From assembly GCF_002224125.1 (NCBI RefSeq), contig NZ_NCSM01000005.1:259165-323164 (forward strand): DNA of 64,000 nucleotides. Reading direction: 5' to 3'. The translations under genes were made by a program, and so were the position numbers. Source of the stretch: Streptomyces sp. NBS 14/10. GTDB taxonomy: Bacteria > Actinomycetota > Actinomycetes > Streptomycetales > Streptomycetaceae. This document shows, piece after piece, positions 1 through 8,542 of the stretch (its first letter is position 1; each line of letters opens with the position of its first letter). Under the pieces are notes generated by a model. It was given only the letters and a program-made list of their open reading frames with translations, searched no databases and was not told the origin of the DNA.

Positions 1-20
1 CGGCGCGGCTCACTCCGCGC

Positions 21-84
21 CGCCGGGTCACGAGCTCAGCCGCCGGGTCACCGAGTCAGCCCGCGCCGCCGGGCCACAGGGTCA
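21..84. repeat. degenerate 20-bp tandem repeat
   Basis: Positions 21-40 and 41-60 begin with the same ten bases, CGCCGGGTCA, and end alike. A third, weaker copy starts at about 65 and runs into the stop codon of the minus-strand gene that ends at 82. The repeat lies just downstream of that gene. It may be slippage in GC-rich DNA and I assign it no function. Confidence 0.4.
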
Positions 85-873
85 GATGATGCCGAGGGCC
101 CCGAGGCCGCTCAGGCCGCCCACCACCATGAAGGCCGGCATCAGCACCTTCAACTCGACCCAACTGCCCGCCCGGAAGCGCATCCCCTTCGGGGGCCCGA
201 CCGGGTACCACCGCTTGCGGCCTATCGGTATGGGCCACAGGATCGGGCATCCGGAGACGGTGAGCGCGTCACCGATGTCGTGCACCAGGGCCCCCAGGAC
301 GATCGGCAGGCCGAGCCACAGATACTCCTGACCCGGCGCGGTGAACAGCCAGTCGGCGCCATTGCCCGGCTTGTGCAGCACATCGGCGAGGATCCAGGCG
401 CTGGTGGCGCCGAGCAGCCAGACCAGCACATCGCTGGAGACCCGCGCCATGCGCCACAGCAGCCCCTCGACGGCCAGCACCATATGGACGAAGAGGATCG
501 CGAGCACCGCCCAGCGGCCACCGATCATCGCGAGGGCCGAGGCGCCCCCGCCGATCAGCACTGCCCACAGCCAGGTGTGGGTGAGGGTGCGGTGGCCACC
601 CGAGCGGCGCGGGTCGCCCTGCTTCTTGGTCGCCTTGTAAACCGCGTGCGAGAGCTTGTCGACCACCTCGCACAGGCCCCGGGAGACCGGCCCGAACGAG
701 CGGGATATCGTCGCGGCCTTGTGGTCGAGATCGGGGGCGAGCGCCGCCCCGGCGCAGATCAGAGCGCCGACGACCAGCACCGGCCAGGGCATCTCATGGC
801 CCGCCGCCGCAGCCGCCGCGCCCACCCCCAGCCAGGCCGCCGCCCCGGACAGCGAATGCGCCGGTCCCATCAT
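82..873 (-). CDS. YdjM-like membrane-bound metal-dependent hydrolase
   Basis: A 263-residue predicted membrane protein of the YdjM/DUF457 family, annotated as putative metal-dependent hydrolases; the substrate is unknown. The family signature is visible: an early APDLDH motif after the first hydrophobic helix, a central HRTLTHTW block, and a late LVHDIGDALT block. These Asp/His residues probably bind metal at the membrane face. At least four hydrophobic segments are present. I chose the start at 873, the first of two adjacent Met codons; a much longer antisense extension through the neighbouring helicase gene is spurious. It diverges from the helicase gene at 1048. Confidence 0.8.
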   Translation of the reverse strand: MMGPAHSLSGAAAWLGVGAAAAAAGHEMPWPVLVVGALICAGAALAPDLDHKAATISRSFGPVSRGLCEVVDKLSHAVYKATKKQGDPRRSGGHRTLTHTWLWAVLIGGGASALAMIGGRWAVLAILFVHMVLAVEGLLWRMARVSSDVLVWLLGATSAWILADVLHKPGNGADWLFTAPGQEYLWLGLPIVLGALVHDIGDALTVSGCPILWPIPIGRKRWYPVGPPKGMRFRAGSWVELKVLMPAFMVVGGLSGLGALGII

Positions 874-898
874 GGTCTTATCCCCGCCCCTGTTCGTG

Positions 899-914
899 CC
901 CGCGCGTGCGCGGG
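899..914. other. short GC palindrome between divergent genes
   Basis: CCCGCGC and GCGCGGG form a perfect 7-bp inverted repeat around a GT centre. It lies 26 bases upstream of the minus-strand membrane-protein gene. It could form a cruciform or bind a regulator, but short GC palindromes arise often in this base composition. Confidence 0.35.
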
Positions 915-1047
915 TCTGTCTCTTGGGAAGTTCTCCAGGGCTCGATGCGCCCCTTCGGCCCACTCGCCGGGCACAGCCTAGCGGCGGACGATCTTCGTCC
1001 CAGCAGCCGGTTCCCGGCCGACGCGGGAAAGCAGGCAGTATAGGGGC

Positions 1048-3561
1048 GTGACTCTTATCGATCAGCTGCCGAGCGACGCCGACCCCGACGCCCTTTTCGA
1101 GGCGTTTTCCACGTGGGTCGAGGAGCGGGGCATCTCGCTCTACCCCGCCCAGGAGGAAGCGCTGATCGAGGTGGTGTCCGGATCGAACGTCATCCTGTCC
1201 ACCCCCACCGGCTCCGGCAAGAGCCTGGTGGCGGCGGGCGCCCACTTCGCCGCCCTCGCCCGGGACGAGGTCACCTTCTACACCGCGCCGATCAAGGCGC
1301 TCGTCTCGGAGAAGTTCTTCGAGCTGTGCAAGATCTTCGGTACCGAGAACGTCGGGATGCTCACGGGAGACGCGTCGGTCAACGCGGACGCGCCGGTGAT
1401 CTGCTGCACGGCCGAGGTGCTGGCGTCCATCGCCCTGCGGGACGGCAAGGATGCCGACATCGGTCAAGTGGTCATGGATGAGTTCCACTTCTATGCGGAG
1501 CCGGACCGCGGCTGGGCGTGGCAGATCCCGCTGCTCGAGCTGGACCAGGCCCAGTTCGTGCTGATGTCGGCGACGCTCGGCGACGTGACCCGGTTCGAGG
1601 AGGACCTGGCCCGGCGCACCGGGCGGCCCACCTCGGTGGTGCGGTCCGCGACCCGGCCCGTGCCGCTGAGCTATGAGTACCGCACCACGCCGCTGACCGA
1701 GACGCTGACGGAGCTGCTGGAGACCCGGCAGGCGCCCGTCTACATCGTGCACTTCACCCAGGCGGCCGCGGTGGAGCGGGCCCAGGCCCTGATGAGCATC
1801 AATATGTGCACGCGGGCGGAGAAGGACGAGATCGCGGCGCTCATCGGAAACTTCCGGTTCACCACCAAGTTCGGCCGGAACCTGTCCCGCTATGTGCGGC
1901 ACGGTATCGGCGTGCACCACGCCGGGATGCTGCCGAAGTACCGGCGGCTGGTGGAGAAGCTGGCGCAGGCCGGGCTGCTGAAGGTCATCTGCGGTACGGA
2001 CACCTTGGGCGTGGGCGTCAACGTGCCCATCCGCACGGTCTTGTTCACCGCGCTGACGAAGTACGACGGCCAGCGGGTGCGGACGCTGCGGGCCAGGGAG
2101 TTCCACCAGATCGCCGGCCGCGCCGGGCGGGCCGGGTTCGACACCGCCGGCTTTGTCGTGGCGCAGGCGCCCGAGCATGTCATCGAGAACGAGAAGGCGC
2201 TGGCGAAGGCCGGGGACGATCCGAAGAAGCGGCGCAAGGTGGTACGCAAGAAGGCGCCCGAAGGGTTCGTCAGCTGGGGACAGAACACCTTCGAAAAACT
2301 GATCGCCTCCGAGCCCGAACCGCTCACCTCTCGCTTCAGGGTCACCCACGCGATGCTGCTGTCGGTCATCGCCCGGCCGGGCAACCCCTTCGAGGGGATG
2401 CGGCGTCTCCTCGAGGACAACCACGAGCCGCGCAAGAACCAGCTGCGCCATATCCGCCGGGCCATCGCGATCTACCGCTCGCTGCTGGACGGGGGCGTGG
2501 TGGAGCAGCTCAAGGAGCCCGATGCCGAGGGGCGGACCGTACGGCTGACGGTGGATCTGCAGCAGGACTTCGCGCTGAACCAGCCGCTGTCCACCTTCGC
2601 GCTCGCCGCCTTCGAGCTCCTGGAACCCGAATCCCCCTCCTATGCCCTGGACATGGTCTCGGTCGTCGAGTCGACTCTGGACGATCCACGGCAGATCCTG
2701 GCGGCCCAGCAGAACAAGGCCCGGGGCGAGGCGGTGGCCGCGATGAAGGCGGACGGCGTCGAGTACGAGGAGCGCATGGAGCGGCTTCAGGACGTCTCGT
2801 ACCCCAAGCCGCTGGAAGAACTGCTCTTCCACGCCTACGGCCTCTACCGCAAGAGCCACCCGTGGGTCGGCGACCACCCGCTGTCGCCCAAGTCGGTGAT
2901 CCGCGATATGTACGAACGCGCGATGACGTTCACCGAGTTCACCTCGTACTACGACCTGGCGCGGACCGAGGGCATCGTGCTGCGCTACCTCGCCAGCGCC
3001 TTCAAGGCCCTGGACCACACCGTGCCGGACGATCTGAAGTCCGATGAGTTCCAGGACATCATCGCCTGGCTCGGCGAGATGGTGCGACAGGTCGACTCCA
3101 GCCTGCTGGACGAGTGGGAACAGCTGGCGAACCCCGAGGAGGAGTCCGCGGAGGAGGCTCAGGAGCGCGCCGACCAGGTCCGGCCGGTCACCGCGAACGC
3201 GCGCGCCTTCCGCGTCCTGGTGCGCAACGCGATGTTCCGCCGGGTCGAGCTCGCCGCGCTGGACAAGGTGGCCGAGCTCGGCGAGATGGACGCCGACTCC
3301 GGCTGGGACGAGGACGCGTGGGCTACGGCGATGGACGCGTACTGGGAGGAGTACGAGGACCTGGGCACCGGCCCGCAGGCGCGCGGTCCGAAGCTGCTGC
3401 AGATCGAGGAGCAGCCGGAGCACGGGCTGTGGCGGGTGCGGCAGACCTTCGACGACCCGAACGGTGACCACGACTGGGGCATCTCGGCGGAGGTCGACCT
3501 GACGGCCTCCGACGAGGAGGGCCGGGCGGTGGTGCGGATCACCGCGGTGGGGCAGCTGTAG
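1048..3561 (+). CDS. DEAD/DEAH-box helicase, Ski2-like with DUF3516 C-terminus
   Basis: An 837-residue superfamily 2 nucleic-acid helicase. Visible motifs are the Walker A STPTGSGKS (residues 51-59), the Walker B DEFH (144-147), SAT (174-176), HHAGMLPKYR and motif VI QIAGRAGRAG (from residue 354). This order is that of the Ski2/Mtr4-type RNA helicases that actinobacteria keep; the C-terminal half resembles DUF3516. It probably remodels RNA or assists its decay, but the substrate is not known. The GTG at 1048 has no properly spaced Shine-Dalgarno. A CAGTAT -10-like hexamer sits 7 bases before it, suggesting a leaderless transcript. Confidence 0.9.
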   Translation: MTLIDQLPSDADPDALFEAFSTWVEERGISLYPAQEEALIEVVSGSNVILSTPTGSGKSLVAAGAHFAALARDEVTFYTAPIKALVSEKFFELCKIFGTENVGMLTGDASVNADAPVICCTAEVLASIALRDGKDADIGQVVMDEFHFYAEPDRGWAWQIPLLELDQAQFVLMSATLGDVTRFEEDLARRTGRPTSVVRSATRPVPLSYEYRTTPLTETLTELLETRQAPVYIVHFTQAAAVERAQALMSINMCTRAEKDEIAALIGNFRFTTKFGRNLSRYVRHGIGVHHAGMLPKYRRLVEKLAQAGLLKVICGTDTLGVGVNVPIRTVLFTALTKYDGQRVRTLRAREFHQIAGRAGRAGFDTAGFVVAQAPEHVIENEKALAKAGDDPKKRRKVVRKKAPEGFVSWGQNTFEKLIASEPEPLTSRFRVTHAMLLSVIARPGNPFEGMRRLLEDNHEPRKNQLRHIRRAIAIYRSLLDGGVVEQLKEPDAEGRTVRLTVDLQQDFALNQPLSTFALAAFELLEPESPSYALDMVSVVESTLDDPRQILAAQQNKARGEAVAAMKADGVEYEERMERLQDVSYPKPLEELLFHAYGLYRKSHPWVGDHPLSPKSVIRDMYERAMTFTEFTSYYDLARTEGIVLRYLASAFKALDHTVPDDLKSDEFQDIIAWLGEMVRQVDSSLLDEWEQLANPEEESAEEAQERADQVRPVTANARAFRVLVRNAMFRRVELAALDKVAELGEMDADSGWDEDAWATAMDAYWEEYEDLGTGPQARGPKLLQIEEQPEHGLWRVRQTFDDPNGDHDWGISAEVDLTASDEEGRAVVRITAVGQL

Positions 3562-3583
3562 CCTCCCAGGCGTCACGGCCCCG

Positions 3584-3613
3584 GAACAGGTGGGGCCCGA
3601 ACAAGCGGGGCCC
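3584..3613. repeat. imperfect 15-bp direct repeat
   Basis: Two adjacent 15-base units, 3584-3598 and 3599-3613, differ at two positions; both begin GAACA and end GGGGCCC. They lie in the short gap between the helicase and tesB genes, overlap no coding start, and could help form a GC-rich RNA hairpin. Confidence 0.4.
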
Positions 3614-3652
3614 GGCCCCGCGGTGAGCACCACCAGTGAAGGAGCACCACCG

Positions 3653-4513
3653 ATGACCAATCCCGCCGAGCGCCTGGTCGATCTGCTGGACCTGGAGCAG
3701 ATCGAGTTGGACATCTTCCGCGGCCTCAGCCCCGACGAGTCGCTGCAGCGGGTGTTCGGCGGGCAGGTGGCCGGGCAGGCGCTGGTGGCCGCGGGACGGA
3801 CCACCGACGGGCAGCGCCCGGTGCACTCGCTCCACGCGTACTTCCTGCGCCCGGGGCGGCCGGGGGTGCCGATCGTGTACCAGGTGGAGCGCGTCCGCGA
3901 CGGTCGCTCCTTCACCACGCGCCGGGTCGTCGCCGTCCAGCAGGGTCGGACGATCTTCAATCTGACTGCCTCCTTCCATCTTCCCGAGCCGGGCATCGAA
4001 CAACAGCTGCCGATGCCCGAGGTGCCTGAGCCGGAGAGCCTGCCGAAGCTCGCCGACGAGATCCGCGAGCACCTCGGGGCGCTCCCCGAGTCGCTCGAGA
4101 GAATGGCGCGGCGTCAGCCCTTCGACATCCGGTATGTGGAGCGGCTGCGCTGGACGCCCCAGGAGCTCGAGGGCGCCGAGCCGCGCAGCGCGGTATGGAT
4201 GCGGGCGGTCGGCCCGCTCGGCGACGACCCGCTCGTGCACACCTGCGCGCTCGCCTACGCGAGCGACATGATGCTGCTGGACGCGGTGCGGGTGCCGGTG
4301 GAGCCGCTGTGGGGCCGCCGCGGCTTCGACATGGCCTCGCTGGACCACGCCATGTGGTTCCACCGGCCGTTCCGCACCGACGAGTGGTTCCTCTACGACC
4401 AGGAGTCGCCGATCGCCACCGGCGGCCGCGGGCTGGCCCGCGGCCGGATCTACGACCGGGCCGGCCGGCTGCTCGTCTCCGTGATGCAGGAAGGGCTCTT
4501 CCGCCCCCTGTAG
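3653..4513 (+). CDS. tesB: acyl-CoA thioesterase II
   Basis: A 286-residue double-hotdog thioesterase, the same length as Escherichia coli TesB, that hydrolyses acyl-CoA to free acid and CoA. Seen in the sequence: the N-terminal VFGGQVAGQAL block, VHSLHAYFLRPG, TRRVVAVQ and, near the C-terminus, SLDHAMWFHRPF with the family's catalytic Asp. The start at 3653 is set by GAAGGAG eight bases upstream; an in-frame upstream extension has no family similarity. The 3' end overlaps the convergent DUF6397 gene by 64 bases. Its role may be trimming CoA esters in fatty-acid turnover. Confidence 0.93.
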   Translation: MTNPAERLVDLLDLEQIELDIFRGLSPDESLQRVFGGQVAGQALVAAGRTTDGQRPVHSLHAYFLRPGRPGVPIVYQVERVRDGRSFTTRRVVAVQQGRTIFNLTASFHLPEPGIEQQLPMPEVPEPESLPKLADEIREHLGALPESLERMARRQPFDIRYVERLRWTPQELEGAEPRSAVWMRAVGPLGDDPLVHTCALAYASDMMLLDAVRVPVEPLWGRRGFDMASLDHAMWFHRPFRTDEWFLYDQESPIATGGRGLARGRIYDRAGRLLVSVMQEGLFRPL

Positions 4514-5559
4514 GCAGCCGTGGGGCCGTCCGCCGCACTTCGGCGCCCACGGACGAGGCGGTGCCAGAGCGGGCGCCTGCGCGACCGCGCGGGAGGCGGG
4601 GTGGGCTCGCTCCCCGGCGACTCCGCCACTTCGGTCGGCAGCGGGACGGGTGGCTGGACGGGTGGCTGGACGGGTGGCTGGACGGGTGGCTGGATGGGGC
4701 GCGCCTCGCGGGCGTCCCGCACACAGGTCTCCAGCGCGGCCCGGCAGCGCCGGATCTCCGCGGGGTCGTCCGCCGCCACCAGAGCGGCGGTCACCTCCGC
4801 CGCCGGGCCGATCCCGGCGGGCACCGGGGCGAGCCGGGGCATCAGCTCACGCAGACACGCCCGCTCGGCCGGGTCGGTGACGACCGCGTCCAGCTCGGCC
4901 GGGGTCAGCAGCGCGGCCCATACCGCGGCCCGCGCCCAGGGGTCGTCGGTCAGGGCGAGCAGCTGCTCGACGCGACGGCGGCGCCATCTGGCGGCCCGCT
5001 GATCCTCCCCCTCGTCGAGTGTGGCGCGCAGCCCGGCCGGGATACGTCCGGTCAACAGAGCGGGCTCCCGCCCGGCGAACGCGGCGAGCTCCGCGGCCGG
5101 ATACAGCCACACCACCGCCCGGTACCGGTTGACATAGAAACGGACCGGAGTGAAGAAGCCACCACGCGCCAGGCGAGTGAACCGGCCCTGGCTGATGCCC
5201 AGCAGCTCGGCACCCTCGGCCGTGCCCATCACGCGCAGCCGAGCGCGCAACGCGCTCGGGAAGCCCTCGGCAGCCGCGAGCCGGAGCAGCTCCGCACGCG
5301 CCACCCGGCGCCCCATGGCGCCCACGGCGACGGTACGCACCTCGCCCAGTTGCACAGCCAGCTCGAACTCGCCACGCTTGAGGGCCAGCTCCCTGGCGGC
5401 TCTGTCGAACGCGACGGTCTCCTCACCCCCGTCCGGCACCGGCGGCACCGGACTCTTCCTCGGCTTCTGATGCGATGTCCGAGGCGGCGATGTCCGAGGC
5501 GACTCTTGAAGCGTTTGATACGACTCTTGAAGCGCCTTCTGACGGTCCCCCACTACCAC
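4450..5559 (-). CDS. DUF6397 family protein
   Basis: A 369-residue protein of a Streptomyces family with no assigned biochemical role. The conserved core starts near the ARELALKRGEFELAVQLG stretch. A likely helix-turn-helix, seen as GAELLGISQGRFTRLARGG, suggests DNA binding. The N-terminal 45 residues are repeat-derived and probably variable. The C-terminal third is Pro/Arg-rich, with four tandem QPPV units encoded by a 12-bp repeat. The GTG at 5559 is the farthest start and uncertain; internal GTG codons near 5440 are alternatives. The 3' end runs 64 bases into tesB on the opposite strand. Confidence 0.72.
   Translation of the reverse strand: MVVGDRQKALQESYQTLQESPRTSPPRTSHQKPRKSPVPPVPDGGEETVAFDRAARELALKRGEFELAVQLGEVRTVAVGAMGRRVARAELLRLAAAEGFPSALRARLRVMGTAEGAELLGISQGRFTRLARGGFFTPVRFYVNRYRAVVWLYPAAELAAFAGREPALLTGRIPAGLRATLDEGEDQRAARWRRRRVEQLLALTDDPWARAAVWAALLTPAELDAVVTDPAERACLRELMPRLAPVPAGIGPAAEVTAALVAADDPAEIRRCRAALETCVRDAREARPIQPPVQPPVQPPVQPPVPLPTEVAESPGSEPTPPPARSRRRPLWHRLVRGRRSAADGPTAAYRGRKSPSCITETSSRPARS
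4645..4692. repeat. four tandem 12-bp repeats inside the DUF6397 gene
   Basis: Four perfect copies of GACGGGTGGCTG, followed by a diverged fifth start. On the minus strand they encode (QPPV)4 in the Pro-rich tail of the DUF6397 protein. The unit is a multiple of three, so copy-number change would keep frame. This is a likely strain-variable minisatellite. Confidence 0.9.
5472..5534. repeat. nested short repeats in the N-terminus of the DUF6397 gene
   Basis: A perfect 15-bp tandem duplication, GCGATGTCCGAGGCG at 5472-5486 and 5487-5501, is followed by two copies of CGACTCTTGAAGCG 21 bases apart (5500-5513 and 5521-5534). In the minus-strand protein they give the PRTSPPRTS and ALQESYQTLQES duplications. 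All periods are multiples of three. Confidence 0.85.
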
Positions 5560-5650
5560 GACGGTTCTCCCCCGCGACTAGTCGATCACTGACAGTGACG
5601 ACAATAGCCGCTGAACGAGACCGCCCGTCAGGCCTGTGGATAACTTCCGC

Positions 5651-6061
5651 TCACAGTCCGCTTGGCGCCCCGCTCTCCTGTCTCGCCTCGACCCCCAGGT
5701 GCTCCCCCACCCTGTTGACCAACAGCGCCATCTCGTACGCGACCTGACCGACGTCGGCGTCCGGGCCGCTGAGCACGCACAGACAGCTGCCGTCCCCGGC
5801 GGCCGTCACAAACAGCACGCCCTCCTCGAATTCGACCATCGTCTGCCGCACCCGCCCCGTGCGAAAGTGCAGCCCGGACCCCTTGGCCAGGCTGTGTAAC
5901 CCCGAGGCGACGGCGGCAAGATGTTCGGCATCCTGCCGCACGAGCGTGGAGCTGGCGCCCGTGACCAGCCCGTCGTTCGAGAGCACCAAGGCATGCCGTA
6001 TCTGTGCGATCCGCTCCGTCAGATCGTCCAGCAGCCAATCGAGCCCCTTGCTGAGTGCCAT
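5651..6061 (-). CDS. roadblock/LC7 domain protein
   Basis: A 136-residue single-domain roadblock/LC7 protein. In Streptomyces such proteins normally sit in conservon (cvn) operons, where they interact with a small Ras-like GTPase and a sensor kinase. The LDWLLDDL start, the HALVLSNDGL strand, the AEHLAAVASGLHSLA helix and the VEFEEGVLFVTAAGDGS strand pair are the family pattern. The start at 6061 follows GGGGAGGAA. No GTPase, kinase or DUF742 partner is next to it, so it is an orphan; a second roadblock gene lies 1.2 kb away. Confidence 0.88.
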   Translation of the reverse strand: MALSKGLDWLLDDLTERIAQIRHALVLSNDGLVTGASSTLVRQDAEHLAAVASGLHSLAKGSGLHFRTGRVRQTMVEFEEGVLFVTAAGDGSCLCVLSGPDADVGQVAYEMALLVNRVGEHLGVEARQESGAPSGL

Positions 6062-6185
6062 ACCGTTCCTCCCCGTCCGGCCAACCACCACAGCTGCCGG
6101 GCAAGCCTTTCTCACTGCCGCTCTCCGGGCAACCCGGCCCGCCTGTCGGCGCGCCTATGTGCGCCGCTTGACACAAGATGGAGAC

Positions 6186-6614
6186 ATGGCACGGAAAATG
6201 ACCAAGGATCAGTGGCAGAAGTTCATCTCGGAGGGCACCCACACGGCGAAGCTGTCGACCGTGCGGGCCGACGGCAGCCCGCATATCGCGCCCGTCTGGT
6301 TCCTGCTCGACGGCGACGACATCGTCTTCAACACGGGCGCGGACACCGTCAAAGGCCGCAACATGGCCCGCGACGGGCGGGTCAGCCTCTGTGTGGACGA
6401 CGACCGGCCCCCGTTCTCGTTCGTCACCTTGCAGGGGCGCGCCGAGCTGAGCGACCGGCTGGAGGAGGTCCGCGACTGGGCCACCCGGATCGCGGCTCGG
6501 TACATGGGTGAGGACCTTGCGGAGCAGTACGGCGCCCGCAATGGCGTCCCGGGCGAGCTGCTGGTGCGGGTCCGCGTCGAGAAAGTCATCGCTCTCGCCG
6601 ACGTCGCCGACTAG
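6186..6614 (+). CDS. PPOX-class F420-dependent oxidoreductase
   Basis: A 142-residue split-beta-barrel protein of the pyridoxamine-phosphate-oxidase-like superfamily, close to actinobacterial F420-dependent reductases of the Rv1155 type. Visible family features are the N-terminal HTAKLSTVRADGSPHIAPVWF strand region with its SPH motif, the NTGADTVKGRN loop likely to meet the deazaflavin or flavin phosphate, and the DDRPPFSFV strand. The family reduces varied substrates with F420H2; none can be named here. It is monocistronic and diverges from the roadblock gene. The ATG at 6186 gives the standard family length. Confidence 0.85.
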   Translation: MARKMTKDQWQKFISEGTHTAKLSTVRADGSPHIAPVWFLLDGDDIVFNTGADTVKGRNMARDGRVSLCVDDDRPPFSFVTLQGRAELSDRLEEVRDWATRIAARYMGEDLAEQYGARNGVPGELLVRVRVEKVIALADVAD

Positions 6615-6741
6615 CCGGATTCGGCCGAAACCCATCGCTCCCCGACGGGTCTTCGACGAGAGCTGGGAGCAGGGGCAGCCGGTTCAGGGCCAGCCGGTTC
6701 AGGGCCTGGGACATCAGGTACCGAGGCTTGGGACAGGTGAC

Positions 6742-7194
6742 TCAGCGCTGATAGAGGCCGACCAGCGTGCCGCTCGCGAGCTGGCTGCGGTCGACGGCGC
6801 GGTGCACCTCGTCGGCCGACGGCTCGTCGGGGAGGACCAGCGGTTCGGGCAGGGCGTACAGCCGGAAGAAATACCGGTGCGGCTGATCACCCGCGGGCGG
6901 GTGCGGCCCGCCCCAGCCCTCCTGGTGGTATCCGTTGGTGCGCGGCACGCCGCCCGTGGGCGTCCGTCCGCTGCCCACTCCGCCGCTGGCGGGGGCGATC
7001 CCGGTGACGAGCCAGTGGACGAACGCCCCGGACGGGGCGTCCGGGTCCTCGCACAGCAGGGCCAGCTCGGCCGTGCCGGCGGGGAAGCCGGACCAGGTCA
7101 GCGGCGGCGAGAGGTCTTCCCCGTCCTTGGTGTACCGGCGGGGGATCCGGTCGTGGTCGTCGAACGCGGCGCTGTTGAGCTCGATTCCAGCCAT
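6742..7194 (-). CDS. YbhB/YbcL family Raf-kinase-inhibitor-like (PEBP) protein
   Basis: A 150-residue phosphatidylethanolamine-binding-protein fold. The family anchors are present: the early IPRRYTKDGEDLSPPLTW block, CEDPDAPSGAFVHWLVTGI with the ligand-pocket Asp and His, and the central GPHPPAGDQPHRYFFRLYAL segment. The bacterial members bind anions or small ligands; the cellular role is unclear. I chose Met at 7194 because it matches the family's usual N-terminus, although it lacks a clear Shine-Dalgarno. A GTG at 7239 is the alternative. No signal peptide is seen, so it is probably cytoplasmic. Confidence 0.9.
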   Translation of the reverse strand: MAGIELNSAAFDDHDRIPRRYTKDGEDLSPPLTWSGFPAGTAELALLCEDPDAPSGAFVHWLVTGIAPASGGVGSGRTPTGGVPRTNGYHQEGWGGPHPPAGDQPHRYFFRLYALPEPLVLPDEPSADEVHRAVDRSQLASGTLVGLYQR

Positions 7195-7255
7195 GAGCAG
7201 GCGAGTACCCGCATGGAGGGCGGCCAAGCGGCCGGCCACCCTCAGCCGCGCCCGG

Positions 7256-7690
7256 TCAGGCGGGGGCGGCCGGGGTCTCCGGGAGGCGCGGGTGGGCGCG
7301 CAGATGTTCCTCGACCCGCTCGACGAGTCGGGCCGTCTCGGAGGCGATCAGCGCCGGGTCGGCGGTGGCCGCGCTCAGGACGGCCAGATACGAGCCCTCG
7401 CCCGCCGCCACGACGAACAGGTTGCCGGCTTCCATCGCCACCATGGTCTGGCGCGCCGCACCGCGCGCCCGTCCGCGCGCCGCGCCGACGGCGAGGCCGT
7501 GGAAGCCGGAGGCGACGGCGGCCAGTTGCTCGGCGTCACGGCGGTTGAGCCCGCGGGAAGCGCTCACCGTCGCTCCGTCACCGGACAGTACGACGGCGTG
7601 TCGTACGTCCCCGACGCGGACCACCAGATCGTCCAGAAGGCAGTCGAGGCCGTCCGGGAAGCGGGCGGCGATTCTGCGGTGCTCGGTCAT
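7256..7690 (-). CDS. roadblock/LC7 domain protein, second copy
   Basis: A 144-residue roadblock/LC7 protein related to the one at 5651-6061: GLDCLLDDL start, HAVVLSGDGA strand, AEQLAAVASGFHGLA helix and VAMEAGNLFVVAAGEGS strand. The C-terminal tail is Ala/Pro-rich. The start at 7690 follows AAGGAG. As with the first copy, no GTPase or kinase partner lies alongside. The two may form a heterodimer that acts with a GTPase encoded elsewhere; this is inference from the fold, which normally dimerises. Confidence 0.85.
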   Translation of the reverse strand: MTEHRRIAARFPDGLDCLLDDLVVRVGDVRHAVVLSGDGATVSASRGLNRRDAEQLAAVASGFHGLAVGAARGRARGAARQTMVAMEAGNLFVVAAGEGSYLAVLSAATADPALIASETARLVERVEEHLRAHPRLPETPAAPA

Positions 7691-7899
7691 GGCCCTCTCC
7701 TTCTGTCGGGAGCTGTCCCATGGCCCAGGGACGCTAGCCGGGAGGGGGCGCGCGCAGGGGGCGCATTCGGAAGATGCTGGAATTTGACAGGGACAGATGA
7801 CAGAACGATCGGCCGATGCCCGAACATGCACACTATCCGGGTTCTCGCTCAGGGGTTTTCCCTCAGCTACCTTCAGATCCGGCCCGCCCGAGGAGTCGT

Positions 7900-8517
7900 A
7901 TGAGCCACCAGCACACCCCCGCCGACCGCCTGGCCGAGGTCCGGGATTTTTTCACCCCGCGGGCCGCCGACTGGGACACCCGCTTTCCCGACGACGGCCC
8001 CGCCTACGCCGCCGCCGTCGCCGACCTCGGCCTGCGCCCCGGGGACGCGGTGCTCGACGCCGGCTGCGGTACCGGCCGCGCCCTGCCCGCACTGCGCGCC
8101 GCCGTCGGCCCCACCGGAACGGTCCTCGGCGCCGACGCCACGCCCGCGATGCTGTCGGCCGCCATCCGCGCCGACCGGCACCGGGACGTGGCGCTCGCCC
8201 TCACCGACGTCACCAGGCTGCCGCTGCGCGACGGCTGTCTGGACGCGGTGTTCGGCGCCGGGCTGATCTCCCACCTTCCCGAGCCCGAGGCAGGACTGCG
8301 GGAGCTCGCCCGGGTGGTGCGCCCCCAGGGCCGGCTCGCGCTGTTCCACCCCGTGGGACGGGCCGCGCTCGCCGCCCGGAAGGGCCGCCCGATCACCCCC
8401 GACGATCTGCGGGCCGAGCCCAACCTGCGCCCGCTGCTGGCCCGTTCGGGCTGGCAGCTGACCTCGTACACGGACCGGGACACGCGCTTCCTGGCCCTCG
8501 CGGTCCGTCAGGGCTGA
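7900..8517 (+). CDS. class I SAM-dependent methyltransferase
   Basis: A 205-residue Rossmann-fold methyltransferase. Motif I reads VLDAGCGTGRALPAL, followed by an acidic end of strand 2 (LGADATPAM), LTDVTRLPLRDGCLDAVF and the post-motif GLRELARVVRPQGRLALF, all typical of UbiE/COQ5-like enzymes acting on small molecules. The substrate cannot be read from the sequence. The start at 7900 follows AGGAG with four bases of spacing. It lies directly upstream of the padR gene and its dyad, so it may share a physiological role, but the 73-base gap carries what looks like a separate promoter. Confidence 0.85.
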   Translation: MSHQHTPADRLAEVRDFFTPRAADWDTRFPDDGPAYAAAVADLGLRPGDAVLDAGCGTGRALPALRAAVGPTGTVLGADATPAMLSAAIRADRHRDVALALTDVTRLPLRDGCLDAVFGAGLISHLPEPEAGLRELARVVRPQGRLALFHPVGRAALAARKGRPITPDDLRAEPNLRPLLARSGWQLTSYTDRDTRFLALAVRQG

Positions 8518-8542
8518 GCAGACAGAATCATGCATCGCCGCC

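Noticed and set aside
874-3996. Long minus-strand open frame antisense to the helicase gene
   Set aside because: It joins the membrane-protein gene by chance. The residues are Arg/Gly/His-rich shadow sequence of the helicase's codon bias, and the true start is at 873.
4645-4692. Tandem repeats as a possible CRISPR
   Set aside because: Units are 12 bases with no spacers and lie within a coding region.
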